From Pseudomonas sp. B21-028 (GTDB taxonomy: Bacteria > Pseudomonadota > Gammaproteobacteria > Pseudomonadales > Pseudomonadaceae), in assembly GCF_024749045.1 (NCBI RefSeq), contig NZ_CP087184.1, positions 992,001 through 1,056,000 on the forward strand: DNA of 64,000 nt, in the 5' to 3' direction. The notes under the pieces were generated by a model. The model was not told where the DNA came from. It did no database searches and saw only the letters and a program-made list of their open reading frames with translations. Shown in pieces: positions 42,833 to 50,984 of the stretch; position 1 is the first letter of the stretch; every line of letters starts with the position of its first letter. A program made the translations under genes and the position numbers.

Positions 42833-43121
42833 CGGGTTTTCCTTTGGCGAACGCCGCTTGTTGTTCGGCGCTGGCTTCTTGCTGGTATTGGGCTTTCCAT
42901 TCGGCGTACGGCATGCCGTAGACCCGTTCACGGGCGTCATCGAGGCTGACCTCGATCTGGCGTTCATCGGCAGCGGCCTTGTACCACTTGGACAGGCAGT
43001 TGCGGCAGAAGCCGGCGAGGTTCATCAAGTCGATGTTCTGCACATCCTTGCGGCTGTCCAGGTGGGCAACCAGCCGACGGAAAGCGGCGGCTTCGAGTTC
43101 GAGGCGTTGTTGGTCGTTCAT
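42825..43121 (-). CDS. DUF1244 domain protein
   Basis: 98 residues from the ATG at 43121 (MNDQQRLELEAAAFRR). Contains the DUF1244 core HLDSRKDVQNIDLMNLAGF followed by CRNCLSKWY, with two close cysteines, and YGMPYAEWKA. Unknown function. It overlaps and probably co-expresses with the HopJ gene downstream. Confidence 0.88.
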   Translation of the reverse strand: MNDQQRLELEAAAFRRLVAHLDSRKDVQNIDLMNLAGFCRNCLSKWYKAAADERQIEVSLDDARERVYGMPYAEWKAQYQQEASAEQQAAFAKGKPDA

Positions 43122-43138
43122 GATGGTCTCTTCGAGAC

Positions 43139-43214
43139 AGCTGCAAGCGGCAAGCTTCAAGCTGCAAGTGGATTGCGATCAGATCTAAAGCTTACAGCTT
43201 GCAGCTTGCAGCGG
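43139..43214. repeat. Inverted repeat, family C, without ORF
   Basis: GCTGCAAGCGGCAAGCTTCA (left) pairs with a right arm of AGCTTACAGCTTGCAGC plus TTGCAGCGG across an 18-base loop, matching at most positions. It shares CAAGCGGCAAGCT and AGCTTACAGCT with the arms around the four-helix-bundle gene at 29069-29562. It ends at the folX stop codon. Confidence 0.7.
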
Positions 43215-43595
43215 CTACGAAGTAGCCCGGCTTGCCGCCAAGGTAATCGACACCGACTCGGCAAAACGCAAGGCGTGGGGTTTGTCGACTTCGACTTCGG
43301 CGTATTGCACTGACTCGTTGCTCATGACCAGGTCCAGCAGCTCCTGGGTCAGGCGTTCCAGCAGAGCGAAGCGATTGCCTTCCACGTGGGCGATGATCGC
43401 TTTGGTGATGGTGCGGTAGTTCAGCGCGTGATCGATGTCGTTGTCACGTACCGCTTCCTGTGCCGGGTAGAGGATGGTCAGGTTGATCAAGACATCCTGT
43501 TTGTTGAGGATTTCATCCTCATTGATCCCGATGAAAGTGCGCAGGCGCAGGTCCTTGACCCGGATGCGCGCCATGGCTGGCTGAAGTTGTGGCAT
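43215..43595 (-). CDS. folX: Dihydroneopterin triphosphate 2'-epimerase FolX
   Basis: 126 residues (an internal ATG would give [11 protein letters not shown]). FolB/FolX tunnelling fold: [17 protein letters not shown] near residue 19 and the [11 protein letters not shown] block. It epimerises 7,8-dihydroneopterin triphosphate to the monapterin form. It lies in a run with folE and folM that together make tetrahydromonapterin, the phenylalanine hydroxylase cofactor in Pseudomonas. Ends abut folE. Confidence 0.9.
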   Translation of the reverse strand: MPQLQPAMARIRVKDLRLRTFIGINEDEILNKQDVLINLTILYPAQEAVRDNDIDHALNYRTITKAIIAHVEGNRFALLERLTQELLDLVMSNESVQYAEVEVDKPHALRFAESVSITLAASRATS

Positions 43596-44156
43596 TTACT
43601 TGCTCCGTCGAATCAATTGCAGGAACTCCTGGCGAGTGGTGCTGGATTCGCGAAAAGCCCCGAGCATCACTGAAGTGTTCATGGTCGAATTCTGTTTTTC
43701 GACACCGCGCATCATCATGCACATATGCTGGGCCTCGATGACCACCGCGACACCGGCGGCCTGGGTAACCTGTTGCACCGCGGCGGCGATTTGCCGGGTG
43801 AGGTTTTCCTGGATCTGCAGGCGGCGGGCGAACATGTCCACCAGCCGGGCGATCTTCGACAGCCCCAGGACCTTGCCGGTAGGAATATAAGCCACATGGG
43901 CCTTGCCGATGAAGGGCAGCAAATGATGCTCACACAGGGAATAGAGTTCGATGTCGGCGACGATCACCATTTCGTCGCTGTCCGAATCGAACAGGGCGCC
44001 ATTGACGATCTGTTCGACGCTTTGCTCATAGCCGTGACAAAGGTACTGCATGGCCTTGGCGGCGCGAGCCGGTGTGTCCAGCAGGCCTTCGCGCTCCGGA
44101 TCTTCACCCAGGCCGATGAGGATCTCGCGGTAATTCTGGGGCAGGGATAGCGCCAT
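43596..44156 (-). CDS. folE: GTP cyclohydrolase I
   Basis: 186 residues from the ATG at 44156 ([13 protein letters not shown]). Zinc-binding Cys and His in [12 protein letters not shown] near residue 77 and QHMCMMMRG near 143. It makes 7,8-dihydroneopterin triphosphate from GTP. Pseudomonads carry more than one folE. This copy, grouped with folX and folM, probably serves monapterin synthesis. Its stop touches the folX start. Confidence 0.94.
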   Translation of the reverse strand: MALSLPQNYREILIGLGEDPEREGLLDTPARAAKAMQYLCHGYEQSVEQIVNGALFDSDSDEMVIVADIELYSLCEHHLLPFIGKAHVAYIPTGKVLGLSKIARLVDMFARRLQIQENLTRQIAAAVQQVTQAAGVAVVIEAQHMCMMMRGVEKQNSTMNTSVMLGAFRESSTTRQEFLQLIRRSK

Positions 44157-44176
44157 GATGGATCCTCGCAGCAAGG

Positions 44177-44887
44177 CTATTTGACGTGCCGTCCGCCGTT
44201 GACGGTCAGGGTCGTTCCGGTGACATAGGGGTTGTCCAGCAAATACCGCAGGCTCTGGTAAATGACTTCGCTACCGGGTTCGATGCCCAGCGCCGACTTG
44301 GCCAGGGTCCTGGCGCGATAAGCTGCGTCGTCTTCGGCCTTGAACAGTAGCAGGGCCGGCGCGATACCGTTGACCTTGATCGCCGGTGCGAACTTCGCCG
44401 CGAACGACAGGGTCAGGCTGTCGAGCCCGGCCTTGGTGGCGCAATAAGCGATGTGTTTGCTGCTGCCCTTGCGGGTTACATCATCGCTGATATGCACGAT
44501 ATCCGCGGGGGCCGAGCGCTCCAACAGCTCAGCGCAATGCAAGTTGATCAGATACGGCGCCAGCATGTGCACGCCGAACATGGCATTGAAGGCCGCCGAC
44601 TCATCGCCTGGCGTTTCGACCAGCCACGCCGAAGCGTTGTGCACGATGGCCCGCAACCGGTCAGTGTGCTGCTTGAGCTGTGCGATGAAGGCCAGGATCC
44701 CGGCTTCGCTGGAAAAGTCGGCAAACATCGCGGTCGCCCCCAGATCCCGGAGCGTCTGCACACCTGGACGCTCGGTGCGATAAGTGACGATGACCGGATG
44801 ACCGTCTTCCAGCAATCGGCGGGCACAGTGCAAGCCGACACGCTGGGCTGCGCCGGTGAGCAGGATAGGGGCGTCGGTACTGGGCAT
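44177..44887 (-). CDS. folM: Dihydromonapterin reductase FolM
   Basis: 236 residues, SDR fold: [15 protein letters not shown] near the N-terminus and the active-site Tyr/Lys in [12 protein letters not shown]. FolM reduces dihydromonapterin to tetrahydromonapterin. First gene of folM-folE-folX, divergent from the MerR regulator gene across 241 bases. Confidence 0.9.
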   Translation of the reverse strand: MPSTDAPILLTGAAQRVGLHCARRLLEDGHPVIVTYRTERPGVQTLRDLGATAMFADFSSEAGILAFIAQLKQHTDRLRAIVHNASAWLVETPGDESAAFNAMFGVHMLAPYLINLHCAELLERSAPADIVHISDDVTRKGSSKHIAYCATKAGLDSLTLSFAAKFAPAIKVNGIAPALLLFKAEDDAAYRARTLAKSALGIEPGSEVIYQSLRYLLDNPYVTGTTLTVNGGRHVK

Positions 44888-44937
44888 GGAGGGGCTCGGT
44901 TCACAGCAGAAGCAAAACTATATCAGTGACTGCGGGA

Positions 44938-44953
44938 TGTACCTATTTGTAGA
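44938..44953. promoter_or_regulatory. Possible LitR/PplR-type operator between folM and the merR gene
   Basis: TGTACC (44938) and TGTAGA (44948) are two TGTA half-sites in direct orientation with a 10-base period. CarH/LitR family regulators bind TGTA-containing direct repeats. The spacing differs from the 12-base-spaced consensus I recall for P. putida PplR1, so this is weak. Confidence 0.25.
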
Positions 44954-45128
44954 GGCTGAGCCCTGGGCTGCCCATTCGCTCAGGTATTCATCATGACGGC
45001 ACGCTCCGAATTATTTTTTGTGTCAAAAAATGAATAATCAACATATCGAGTCGGTTTGCGCTTGTCATCATATGACCAGGAGGGAGTAAACTGGGATCCA
45101 ATTTACTGTCTGGCCTGTTGGGTGAAAA

Positions 45129-46088
45129 ATGAGCGTAATCACCGACGATCAGTTCGTTTTCCAAACAACAGCGGGCCTGGAGCGTGAAGACCTGTTTCCC
45201 ATCCGTGAAGTTTCGCGACTCACGGGGGTGAATCCTGTGACCCTGCGTGCGTGGGAACGTCGCTACGGTCTGATCCAGCCCACACGTACCGAAAGCGGTC
45301 ATCGCCTGTATTCCCTGGGCGATATCGAGACGGTACGCAGCATTCTTGCCTGGATCGAACGTGGAGTCGCTGTCAGTAAAATCAGCAAGATCCTGAGCAA
45401 GACCGAATCGTTGCAACCGGTTTCTGCGTTCATTACATCGGATCTGGTGAGGCTCGACTATTCACAATGGCAGCGCCAGGTTTCGGTCGCAGTCGCCAAC
45501 TTTGACGATGTAGAACTGGATCGCATCTATGGGCAGATTTTTTCCAGCTACGCGGTGCCGATCGTATTTCAGTGCATCCTGATGCCGCTCTGGCGGCAAC
45601 TGCTGCAACGTCAGCAGGAGTTCGGGCAGACCAGCGAATGGCTGTTTTTCGATGGATTCCTGCGCTCGCGGGTCTCGCAGCGGCTGTTGCTCAAGCGCGA
45701 GGATCGGTCGCGACGGGTCCTGGTCAGCGCCATAGCCGGCCAGTGCCGTGAGCTGGAGTTGCTGGTGACGGCGCTGTATGTGTCGAAGGCGGAAGTAGGG
45801 ATTCGGTTGATGACTGTCGGCCAGCCGTTCGACGAGCTGACCCTGGTATGCCAGAAGACTCAGCCCATGGCGCTGGTGCTGGTGTCCAACCATGCGCCGA
45901 TTGCCGAATTGCCCAAGCGCCTGAACAGGTTGGCGATGAGCCTGGATTGCCCGTTGATGCTGGCCGGTGATGCGTCCGACCTGATGCAGGAATGCCTGGC
46001 AGGATCGTCGATCGGTTGCCTGGGCAATGACGGAACGGTGATTTACCAGCGCTTGCGTCAGATGCTGGCAGGTAACCTGGACACCTAG
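45129..46088 (+). CDS. MerR-family regulator of the LitR/PplR type, degenerate cobalamin domain
   Basis: 319 residues. An N-terminal MerR winged helix (FPIREVSRLTGVNPVTLRAW, RRYGLIQPTRTESGHRLYS, about 23-90) is followed by a helical region and a Rossmann-like C-terminal domain (about 195-319) as in CarH/LitR. The cobalamin motif is not intact: where family members have G-E-x-H-E-L-G this protein has GQCRELE (204-210), with Arg207 in place of the cobalt-binding His. Such B12-independent regulators (class II LitR, PplR in P. putida) work with short LOV photoreceptors, and one is encoded at 46856-47329. It probably controls light-induced genes. Confidence 0.85.
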   Translation: MSVITDDQFVFQTTAGLEREDLFPIREVSRLTGVNPVTLRAWERRYGLIQPTRTESGHRLYSLGDIETVRSILAWIERGVAVSKISKILSKTESLQPVSAFITSDLVRLDYSQWQRQVSVAVANFDDVELDRIYGQIFSSYAVPIVFQCILMPLWRQLLQRQQEFGQTSEWLFFDGFLRSRVSQRLLLKREDRSRRVLVSAIAGQCRELELLVTALYVSKAEVGIRLMTVGQPFDELTLVCQKTQPMALVLVSNHAPIAELPKRLNRLAMSLDCPLMLAGDASDLMQECLAGSSIGCLGNDGTVIYQRLRQMLAGNLDT

Positions 46089-46197
46089 TGATCGGTGGGG
46101 CTAATGCGTACAGGTCACAAGGCTCTGCACGAACTCGTTCATGCTGCGTTGAAAGCAGCCTCGCCTGACCTTCGTCTCAAGACTTTTCGTACAGAAC

Positions 46198-46803
46198 CTA
46201 GAGGTGCATGGCCGGGTGAGACAGGCGATGCTGCTGGAGGATGTACTGACGCAGGCGTTCGGTCTCGTCCTGGTCGTTCTGGTTCAAATGATAAGCGTAC
46301 AAGCCTTGGTCGGTTTCCCGTTCGAAGGTGCCGCGCAACGAAATCCTTTCGTAGCCTGAAGGGCTGAACCACAGGACGAACTGCTTCGGTGGTTTGGTGC
46401 GGTTGCGGTTTTCCAGCAGTACACCCTTGCAAGACACCTCATGGACCCACAAGGCCCCGGGCTGGCCCTTGGCATTTTCCAGCGCCACCGGCTCTTCGAG
46501 GGTCAGGCGCCATGGGCGTACTTTCGGTCCTTCCTCGTAGATACTCGGCACACCCAGGCGCAGGTGCATCGCGTGGAATTCATCCTCCACCAGCTGCAAC
46601 GGGAAGGTCATCTGCTGGTTTTCGAAGTTGGCTTGCAGCGTCACCTGCTCATTGGCCGCCAGGCGCGTCAACAAGTCACGGATCTGCGACCCGCTATTGA
46701 CCAGCAGGCTGGACGTCACATCACGCTCATTCAATTGCGGGATATGTTGCATGGTCCGGATGAAGTCCAACTCGTCCTGAGTCAGGAGGGCGTCACGCTG
46801 CAT
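46198..46803 (-). CDS. PilZ-like protein (probable degenerate c-di-GMP domain)
   Basis: 201 residues from the ATG at 46803 (MQRDALLTQDELDFIRTM). Longer starts upstream have no support. Residues 50-120 resemble the N-terminal half of YcgR-like proteins. Residues 120-195 read RPWRLTLEEPVALE, then VHEVSCKGVLL, which fits a PilZ domain loosely. The c-di-GMP signature (RxxxR and [DN]xSxxG) is imperfect: RPWR is one residue short and Glu replaces Asp/Asn. It begins 52 bases after the LOV gene on the same strand, so they probably share a transcript. The PilZ assignment is tentative. Confidence 0.6.
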   Translation of the reverse strand: MQRDALLTQDELDFIRTMQHIPQLNERDVTSSLLVNSGSQIRDLLTRLAANEQVTLQANFENQQMTFPLQLVEDEFHAMHLRLGVPSIYEEGPKVRPWRLTLEEPVALENAKGQPGALWVHEVSCKGVLLENRNRTKPPKQFVLWFSPSGYERISLRGTFERETDQGLYAYHLNQNDQDETERLRQYILQQHRLSHPAMHL

Positions 46804-46855
46804 GGTGTGCTCGAAATGATTTTGCGTTTTCACTGGTGATTGTAGTGACTGACCG

Positions 46856-47329
46856 TTAATTCGTCGTTTTGTTTGCGCCGTTCGTCGCATCGAGCCGGGC
46901 AATCGTGGCATGGGCTTCGGCCAGGGCCTTTTCCAGCTGGACGACACGTTGTTGCGCCTTGACCTGGGCCGTCACGTCTTTTTGCACGCCCACGAAATAG
47001 GTGTGGCCATCCGCCTCGTTTTTTATCGTGGACAGTGACAACTCATTCCAGAACGGCGTGCCGTCCTTGCGATAATTGCGAAGGACTTCCCGACAGGCAC
47101 CGCCCTGCTGCAGGGCCTTGCGAATTCGCTCCAGGGAGGGTTGATCGCGATCGCCCGATTGCAGGAAACGGCAATCCTGGTAAAGGATCTCGTCGCGGCT
47201 ATAACCGGTGAGCCGTTCGAAGGCCGGGTTCACGTAGATCAGAATGTTGTCTTCGCCTTCCTTTTCAGCGATGACGATTCCGTCATTGGAAGCATTGATC
47301 ACCAGTTGCATCAGTTGCGCATTGATCAT
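46856..47329 (-). CDS. Short LOV blue-light photoreceptor (PpSB-LOV-like)
   Basis: 157 residues from the ATG at 47329 (MINAQLMQLVINASNDG), eight bases after AAGGA. A single LOV/PAS core with the flavin-adduct cysteine C53 in YQDCRFLQ, then LRNYRKDGTPFWNELS and YFVGVQKDVTAQV. A C-terminal coiled-coil helix (about 120-157) has no output domain. This closely matches the short LOV proteins of P. putida (PpSB1/PpSB2-LOV), which dimerise through the helices and cooperate with PplR-type MerR regulators in light-induced transcription. The neighbouring regulator at 45129 fits that pairing. Confidence 0.93.
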   Translation of the reverse strand: MINAQLMQLVINASNDGIVIAEKEGEDNILIYVNPAFERLTGYSRDEILYQDCRFLQSGDRDQPSLERIRKALQQGGACREVLRNYRKDGTPFWNELSLSTIKNEADGHTYFVGVQKDVTAQVKAQQRVVQLEKALAEAHATIARLDATNGANKTTN

Positions 47330-47486
47330 GGAGCACGTCCTTCTATAGCCCATGTAAGTACCGCATTATTCGAAGAACCTGATGCGATGTCTACTGGCCA
47401 TTAGTGCTTGTCGAGCGTCAATCGTAGCCCTACGGCTCAGCCTGTTACTATCACGCTTCTTTTTATTCAGGTTCAGGACCAGATTG

Positions 47487-47942
47487 ATGAAAGTCGCCAT
47501 CCTTTCCGGCTCGGTGTACGGCACCGCTGAAGAAGTCGCTCGACACGCCGCCCAGCTACTCGGTGATGCAGGCTTTGAAACCCTGCACAATCCGCGGGCA
47601 ACCCTGGCCGATATCCAGGCATTCGGCCCGCAGGCCCTGTTGGCGGTGACATCCACCACCGGCATGGGCGAATTGCCGGACAATCTGATGCCGCTGTATT
47701 CGACTATCCGCGATCAACTGCCGGCGGCCTTTCGCGGCCTGCCCGGTGCGGTGATCGGCCTGGGAGATGCCAGTTATGGCGATACCTTCTGCGGCGGTGG
47801 CGAGCAGATGCGCGAGCTATTCGCCGAGCTGGGCGTACGGGAGGTTTTGCCGATGTTGCGCCTGGATGCCAGCGAAAGCGTCACCCCGGAAAGCGATGCC
47901 GAACCCTGGTTGGGCGAATTGATCGAGGCGTTGCGAGGTTGA
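47487..47942 (+). CDS. Flavodoxin (MioC-like)
   Basis: 151 residues from the ATG at 47487 (MKVAILSGSVYGTAEEVARH). FMN-binding loops SGSVYGTAEE near residue 7, TSTTGMGELPDNL near 58 and GLGDASYGDTFCGGG near 90. A single-domain electron carrier. Its redox partner is not evident. It sits close to the folate cluster in other pseudomonads too. Confidence 0.9.
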   Translation: MKVAILSGSVYGTAEEVARHAAQLLGDAGFETLHNPRATLADIQAFGPQALLAVTSTTGMGELPDNLMPLYSTIRDQLPAAFRGLPGAVIGLGDASYGDTFCGGGEQMRELFAELGVREVLPMLRLDASESVTPESDAEPWLGELIEALRG

Positions 47943-48075
47943 TGAAGGCGGCGGGTTCCCTTGGGTGACCCGTTCGGTCACTAAGCTGGCTGCCAAGGCA
48001 ACTACCGACCCTGGAGGAGCTGACTAGACTGATTCTCTTGGCAAGTACTAGAACGATAAGCCCGAGGTCAGAGCC

Positions 48076-48858
48076 GTGAGCGTAGCGCCCATCCAATCGA
48101 CACTCAGCATCAAGGACCAGGTCAGCGCCGCTGAATGGCAAACCCGTATCGATCTTGCCGCCTGTTACCGGCTGGTCGCGCTGCATGGCTGGGATGACCT
48201 GATTTTCACCCATATTTCTGCGAAGGTTCCCGGCACCGAGGAATTCCTGATCAACCCATTCGGGTTGATGTTTCATGAAATCACCGCGTCGAGCCTGGTC
48301 AAGGTCGATCAGGCCGGCCACAAGTTGATGGACAGTCCCTACGACATCAATCCGGCCGGCTACACCATCCACAGTGCGGTGCATGAAGTACGGGATGATG
48401 TCGCCTGCGTGCTGCACACCCATACCGCTGCCGGTGTGGCGGTATCGGCGCAGAAACAAGGCGTGTTGCCGATCAGCCAGCAGTCGTTGTTCGTGTTGTC
48501 GAGCCTCGCCTATCACGCTTATGAAGGCGTAGCGCTGAATCATGAAGAGAAGGCCCGCTTGCAGGCAGACCTGGGGGATCGTAACTTCCTGATGCTGCAC
48601 AACCATGGGCTGCTGACGTGCGGTGGCACCATCGCCGATACCTTTCTGATGATGTTCACTTTCCAGCGGGCCTGCGACATCCAGGTTCTGGCGCAGAACG
48701 GCGCGGCTGAGCTGATCGCCATCGGGCCGAACATCCTGGCCGGTGCTCAGGCGATGATAGCCGGGGTCACCAAAAGCGCTCAGGGCATGGGCGGTGCGCT
48801 GGCCTGGCCGGCGTTGCTGCGCAAGCTCGATCAACAAGCCCCGGGTTTCAGAAACTGA
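48076..48858 (+). CDS. Class II aldolase/adducin family protein
   Basis: 260 residues beginning at GTG 48076. Zinc-binding His pair in LHTHTAAGVA and a later His in LMLHNHGLLTCG, with ITASSLVKVD and GYTIHSAVHE. The family includes fuculose-phosphate aldolase-like enzymes and adducin-like relatives. The substrate is unknown. Its stop overlaps the next gene's start by one base, so it is coupled to the alpha/beta hydrolase. Confidence 0.88.
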   Translation: MSVAPIQSTLSIKDQVSAAEWQTRIDLAACYRLVALHGWDDLIFTHISAKVPGTEEFLINPFGLMFHEITASSLVKVDQAGHKLMDSPYDINPAGYTIHSAVHEVRDDVACVLHTHTAAGVAVSAQKQGVLPISQQSLFVLSSLAYHAYEGVALNHEEKARLQADLGDRNFLMLHNHGLLTCGGTIADTFLMMFTFQRACDIQVLAQNGAAELIAIGPNILAGAQAMIAGVTKSAQGMGGALAWPALLRKLDQQAPGFRN

Positions 48859-49769
48859 TGCCCATGGTCCAGATTCCGCTGCGTGTATGGCGCCAGCGCG
48901 GCCAGACCTTCCTGTTCCGGGGGCACGCCATCCGGTATTGGGTGGCGGGGCATGGCGAGCCGCTGCTGTTGATCCACGGTTTCCCCACGGCCAGTTGGGA
49001 CTGGCATTACCTGTGGCAGCCGCTGGCGCAGCGTTATCGTGTGATCGCTTGTGACATGCTCGGTTTTGGCGACTCCGCCAAGCCGACGGACCACGTCTAC
49101 AGCCTGCTGGAGCAGGCGGACCTGCAGCAGGCATTGCTGGCGCATCTGGATGAGCGACAAGCGGTACACATCCTGGCCCACGATTATGGTGACAGCGTGG
49201 CCCAGGAGTTGATCGCCCGGCATGGCGAGGCACGCATCGAGGTCGCCAGTTGTGCGTTTCTCAATGGAGGCCTGTTTCCGGAAACCCATCGTCCGGTGCT
49301 GGTGCAGAGGTTGTTGCTCAGTCCGGTGGGTTGGCTGATAGGTCGTGCTTTTTCACGCGAAGGCCTGGCCAGGAATTTTCGGCGGATCTTCGGCCCCTGG
49401 CGTGGCCCCAGCGAAAGCGAACTGGATGATTACTGGAGCCTGGTGAAAACCCACGACGGCCCCCGGATCATGCACAAACTCATCCGCTATATTCCCGAGC
49501 GCCGCGTACAGCGTGACCGCTGGGTACAGGCGATGCAGCGCGGCGAGGTTCCGCTGCGGGTGATCGACGGCGCGTTCGATCCGATTTCCGGTGCGCACAT
49601 GGTGGCACGTTACGAAGCCCTGATCCCGAATGCCGATACGGTGCTGCTGCCCGATATCGGTCACTACCCACAGACCGAAGCCCCGGTGCAGGTGCTCAAG
49701 CATTACCTGGCGTTCCGTGAAAACCTCGCGGAGCCGGTGCGGCTGCGGGCCTCGGTGAAATGTCTGTGA
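48858..49769 (+). CDS. Alpha/beta hydrolase, epoxide hydrolase-like
   Basis: 303 residues. Oxyanion block LLLIHGFPTASWDWHYLW near residue 37. The nucleophile region is HILAHDYGDSVAQEL near 100, where the Asp nucleophile of epoxide/haloalkane hydrolases is expected. The catalytic His is in LLPDIGHYPQTEAP near the end. The Asp nucleophile favours epoxide hydrolase over esterase. It is translationally coupled to the class II aldolase gene. Confidence 0.85.
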   Translation: MPMVQIPLRVWRQRGQTFLFRGHAIRYWVAGHGEPLLLIHGFPTASWDWHYLWQPLAQRYRVIACDMLGFGDSAKPTDHVYSLLEQADLQQALLAHLDERQAVHILAHDYGDSVAQELIARHGEARIEVASCAFLNGGLFPETHRPVLVQRLLLSPVGWLIGRAFSREGLARNFRRIFGPWRGPSESELDDYWSLVKTHDGPRIMHKLIRYIPERRVQRDRWVQAMQRGEVPLRVIDGAFDPISGAHMVARYEALIPNADTVLLPDIGHYPQTEAPVQVLKHYLAFRENLAEPVRLRASVKCL

Positions 49770-49781
49770 CTGACGGCTCCC

Positions 49782-49877
49782 TATCGCGAGCAGGCTCGCT
49801 CCCACCCTGTCCGGGCTGAACCCAATATCTGCGTCCACCGCCCATCCCCTGTGGGAGCGAGCCTGCTCGCGATAACG
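49782..49877. repeat. REP pair, family A, in inverted order
   Basis: ATCGCGAGCAGGCTCGCTCC occurs first and TGTGGGAGCGAGCCTGCTCG second, so the palindrome faces outward. Lies between two plus-strand genes. Confidence 0.75.
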
Positions 49878-50028
49878 GCGGGCCAGCTTGCATCGATGTT
49901 GGAAGTGCCGCCGCACCCGCATCATCCCCTCACCTTATCGCCTACCATTCACTCGCAACCGTGTTGATTGTGACCGTCAGTCCCGTGCCTGACACTCAGG
50001 CTTTAAACCCTCGGCTGGAGTTCTGCCC

Positions 50029-50940
50029 ATGAGTGAGTCTGTGCGCTTCGAAGATAAAGTGGTGATCGTCACGGGAGCCGGCGGTGGGCTGGGGCGGGCC
50101 CATGCGCTGCTGTTCGCCAGGCAAGGCGCCAAGGTGCTGGTCAATGACCTCGGCGGCTCCGCCCAGGGAGAAGGGGCCAATGCTTCGGCGGCGGATCGGG
50201 TGGTCGCTGAAATCCGCGAAGCCGGGGGCGTCGCCGAGGCGAACCACGATTCCGTCACCGATGGCGACAAGCTTGTGCAAAACGCCCTCGACGCGTTTGG
50301 CCGGGTCGATGTAGTGGTGAACAACGCCGGTATCCTGCGGGACAAAACTTTCCACAAAATGGAAGACGCCGATTGGGACCTGGTCTATCGCGTCCACGTC
50401 GAGGGTGCGTACAAAGTCACCCGTGCCGCCTGGCCTCACCTGCGTGAGCAGAATTATGGCCGGGTGATCTTCACGGCCTCCACGTCCGGCATCTACGGCA
50501 ATTTCGGCCAATCCAACTACGGCATGGCCAAGCTCGGTCTTTATGGCCTGACGCGTACGCTGGCCATCGAAGGTCGCAAGAACAATATTCTGGTCAACGC
50601 CATTGCCCCCACCGGCGGCACGCGCATGACCGAAGGCCTGATGCCGCCGCAGGTGTTCGAACAGCTCAAACCCGAGTTCGTCAGCCCGTTGGTGGTGTAC
50701 CTGGCCAGCGAAGCCTGCCAGGAAACCTCCGGGTTGTTCGAAGTGGGTGGCGGCTGGATGGGCAAGGTTCGCTGGGAACGCAGCCTCGGTGTCGGGTTCG
50801 ACCCAAGCAAGGGCTTCTCGCCCGAAGACGTTGCTGCCCATTGGCAGCAGATCTGCGATTTCGACAACGCCGTGCATCCCAATGACAACCTGGAAGCGCT
50901 GAAGGAAATGATGGCGAACATGCAGCGTTACGCCGTGTAG
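50029..50940 (+). CDS. SDR family oxidoreductase (MFE-2-like)
   Basis: 303 residues. NAD(P)-binding VTGAGGGLGRAHALLFARQG near residue 13, NNAG in VVVNNAGILRDKTFHKM near 90 and active-site Tyr-Lys in YGMAKLGLYGLTRTLA near 164. The long C-terminal part (about 225-303) matches the dehydrogenase half of multifunctional beta-oxidation enzymes (3-hydroxyacyl-CoA dehydrogenase). The exact substrate is not fixed. Confidence 0.88.
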   Translation: MSESVRFEDKVVIVTGAGGGLGRAHALLFARQGAKVLVNDLGGSAQGEGANASAADRVVAEIREAGGVAEANHDSVTDGDKLVQNALDAFGRVDVVVNNAGILRDKTFHKMEDADWDLVYRVHVEGAYKVTRAAWPHLREQNYGRVIFTASTSGIYGNFGQSNYGMAKLGLYGLTRTLAIEGRKNNILVNAIAPTGGTRMTEGLMPPQVFEQLKPEFVSPLVVYLASEACQETSGLFEVGGGWMGKVRWERSLGVGFDPSKGFSPEDVAAHWQQICDFDNAVHPNDNLEALKEMMANMQRYAV

Positions 50941-50984
50941 CCTTTCTTGCCCGAGCCGGTTGTCGTTGCCGACGATAACCGTGC

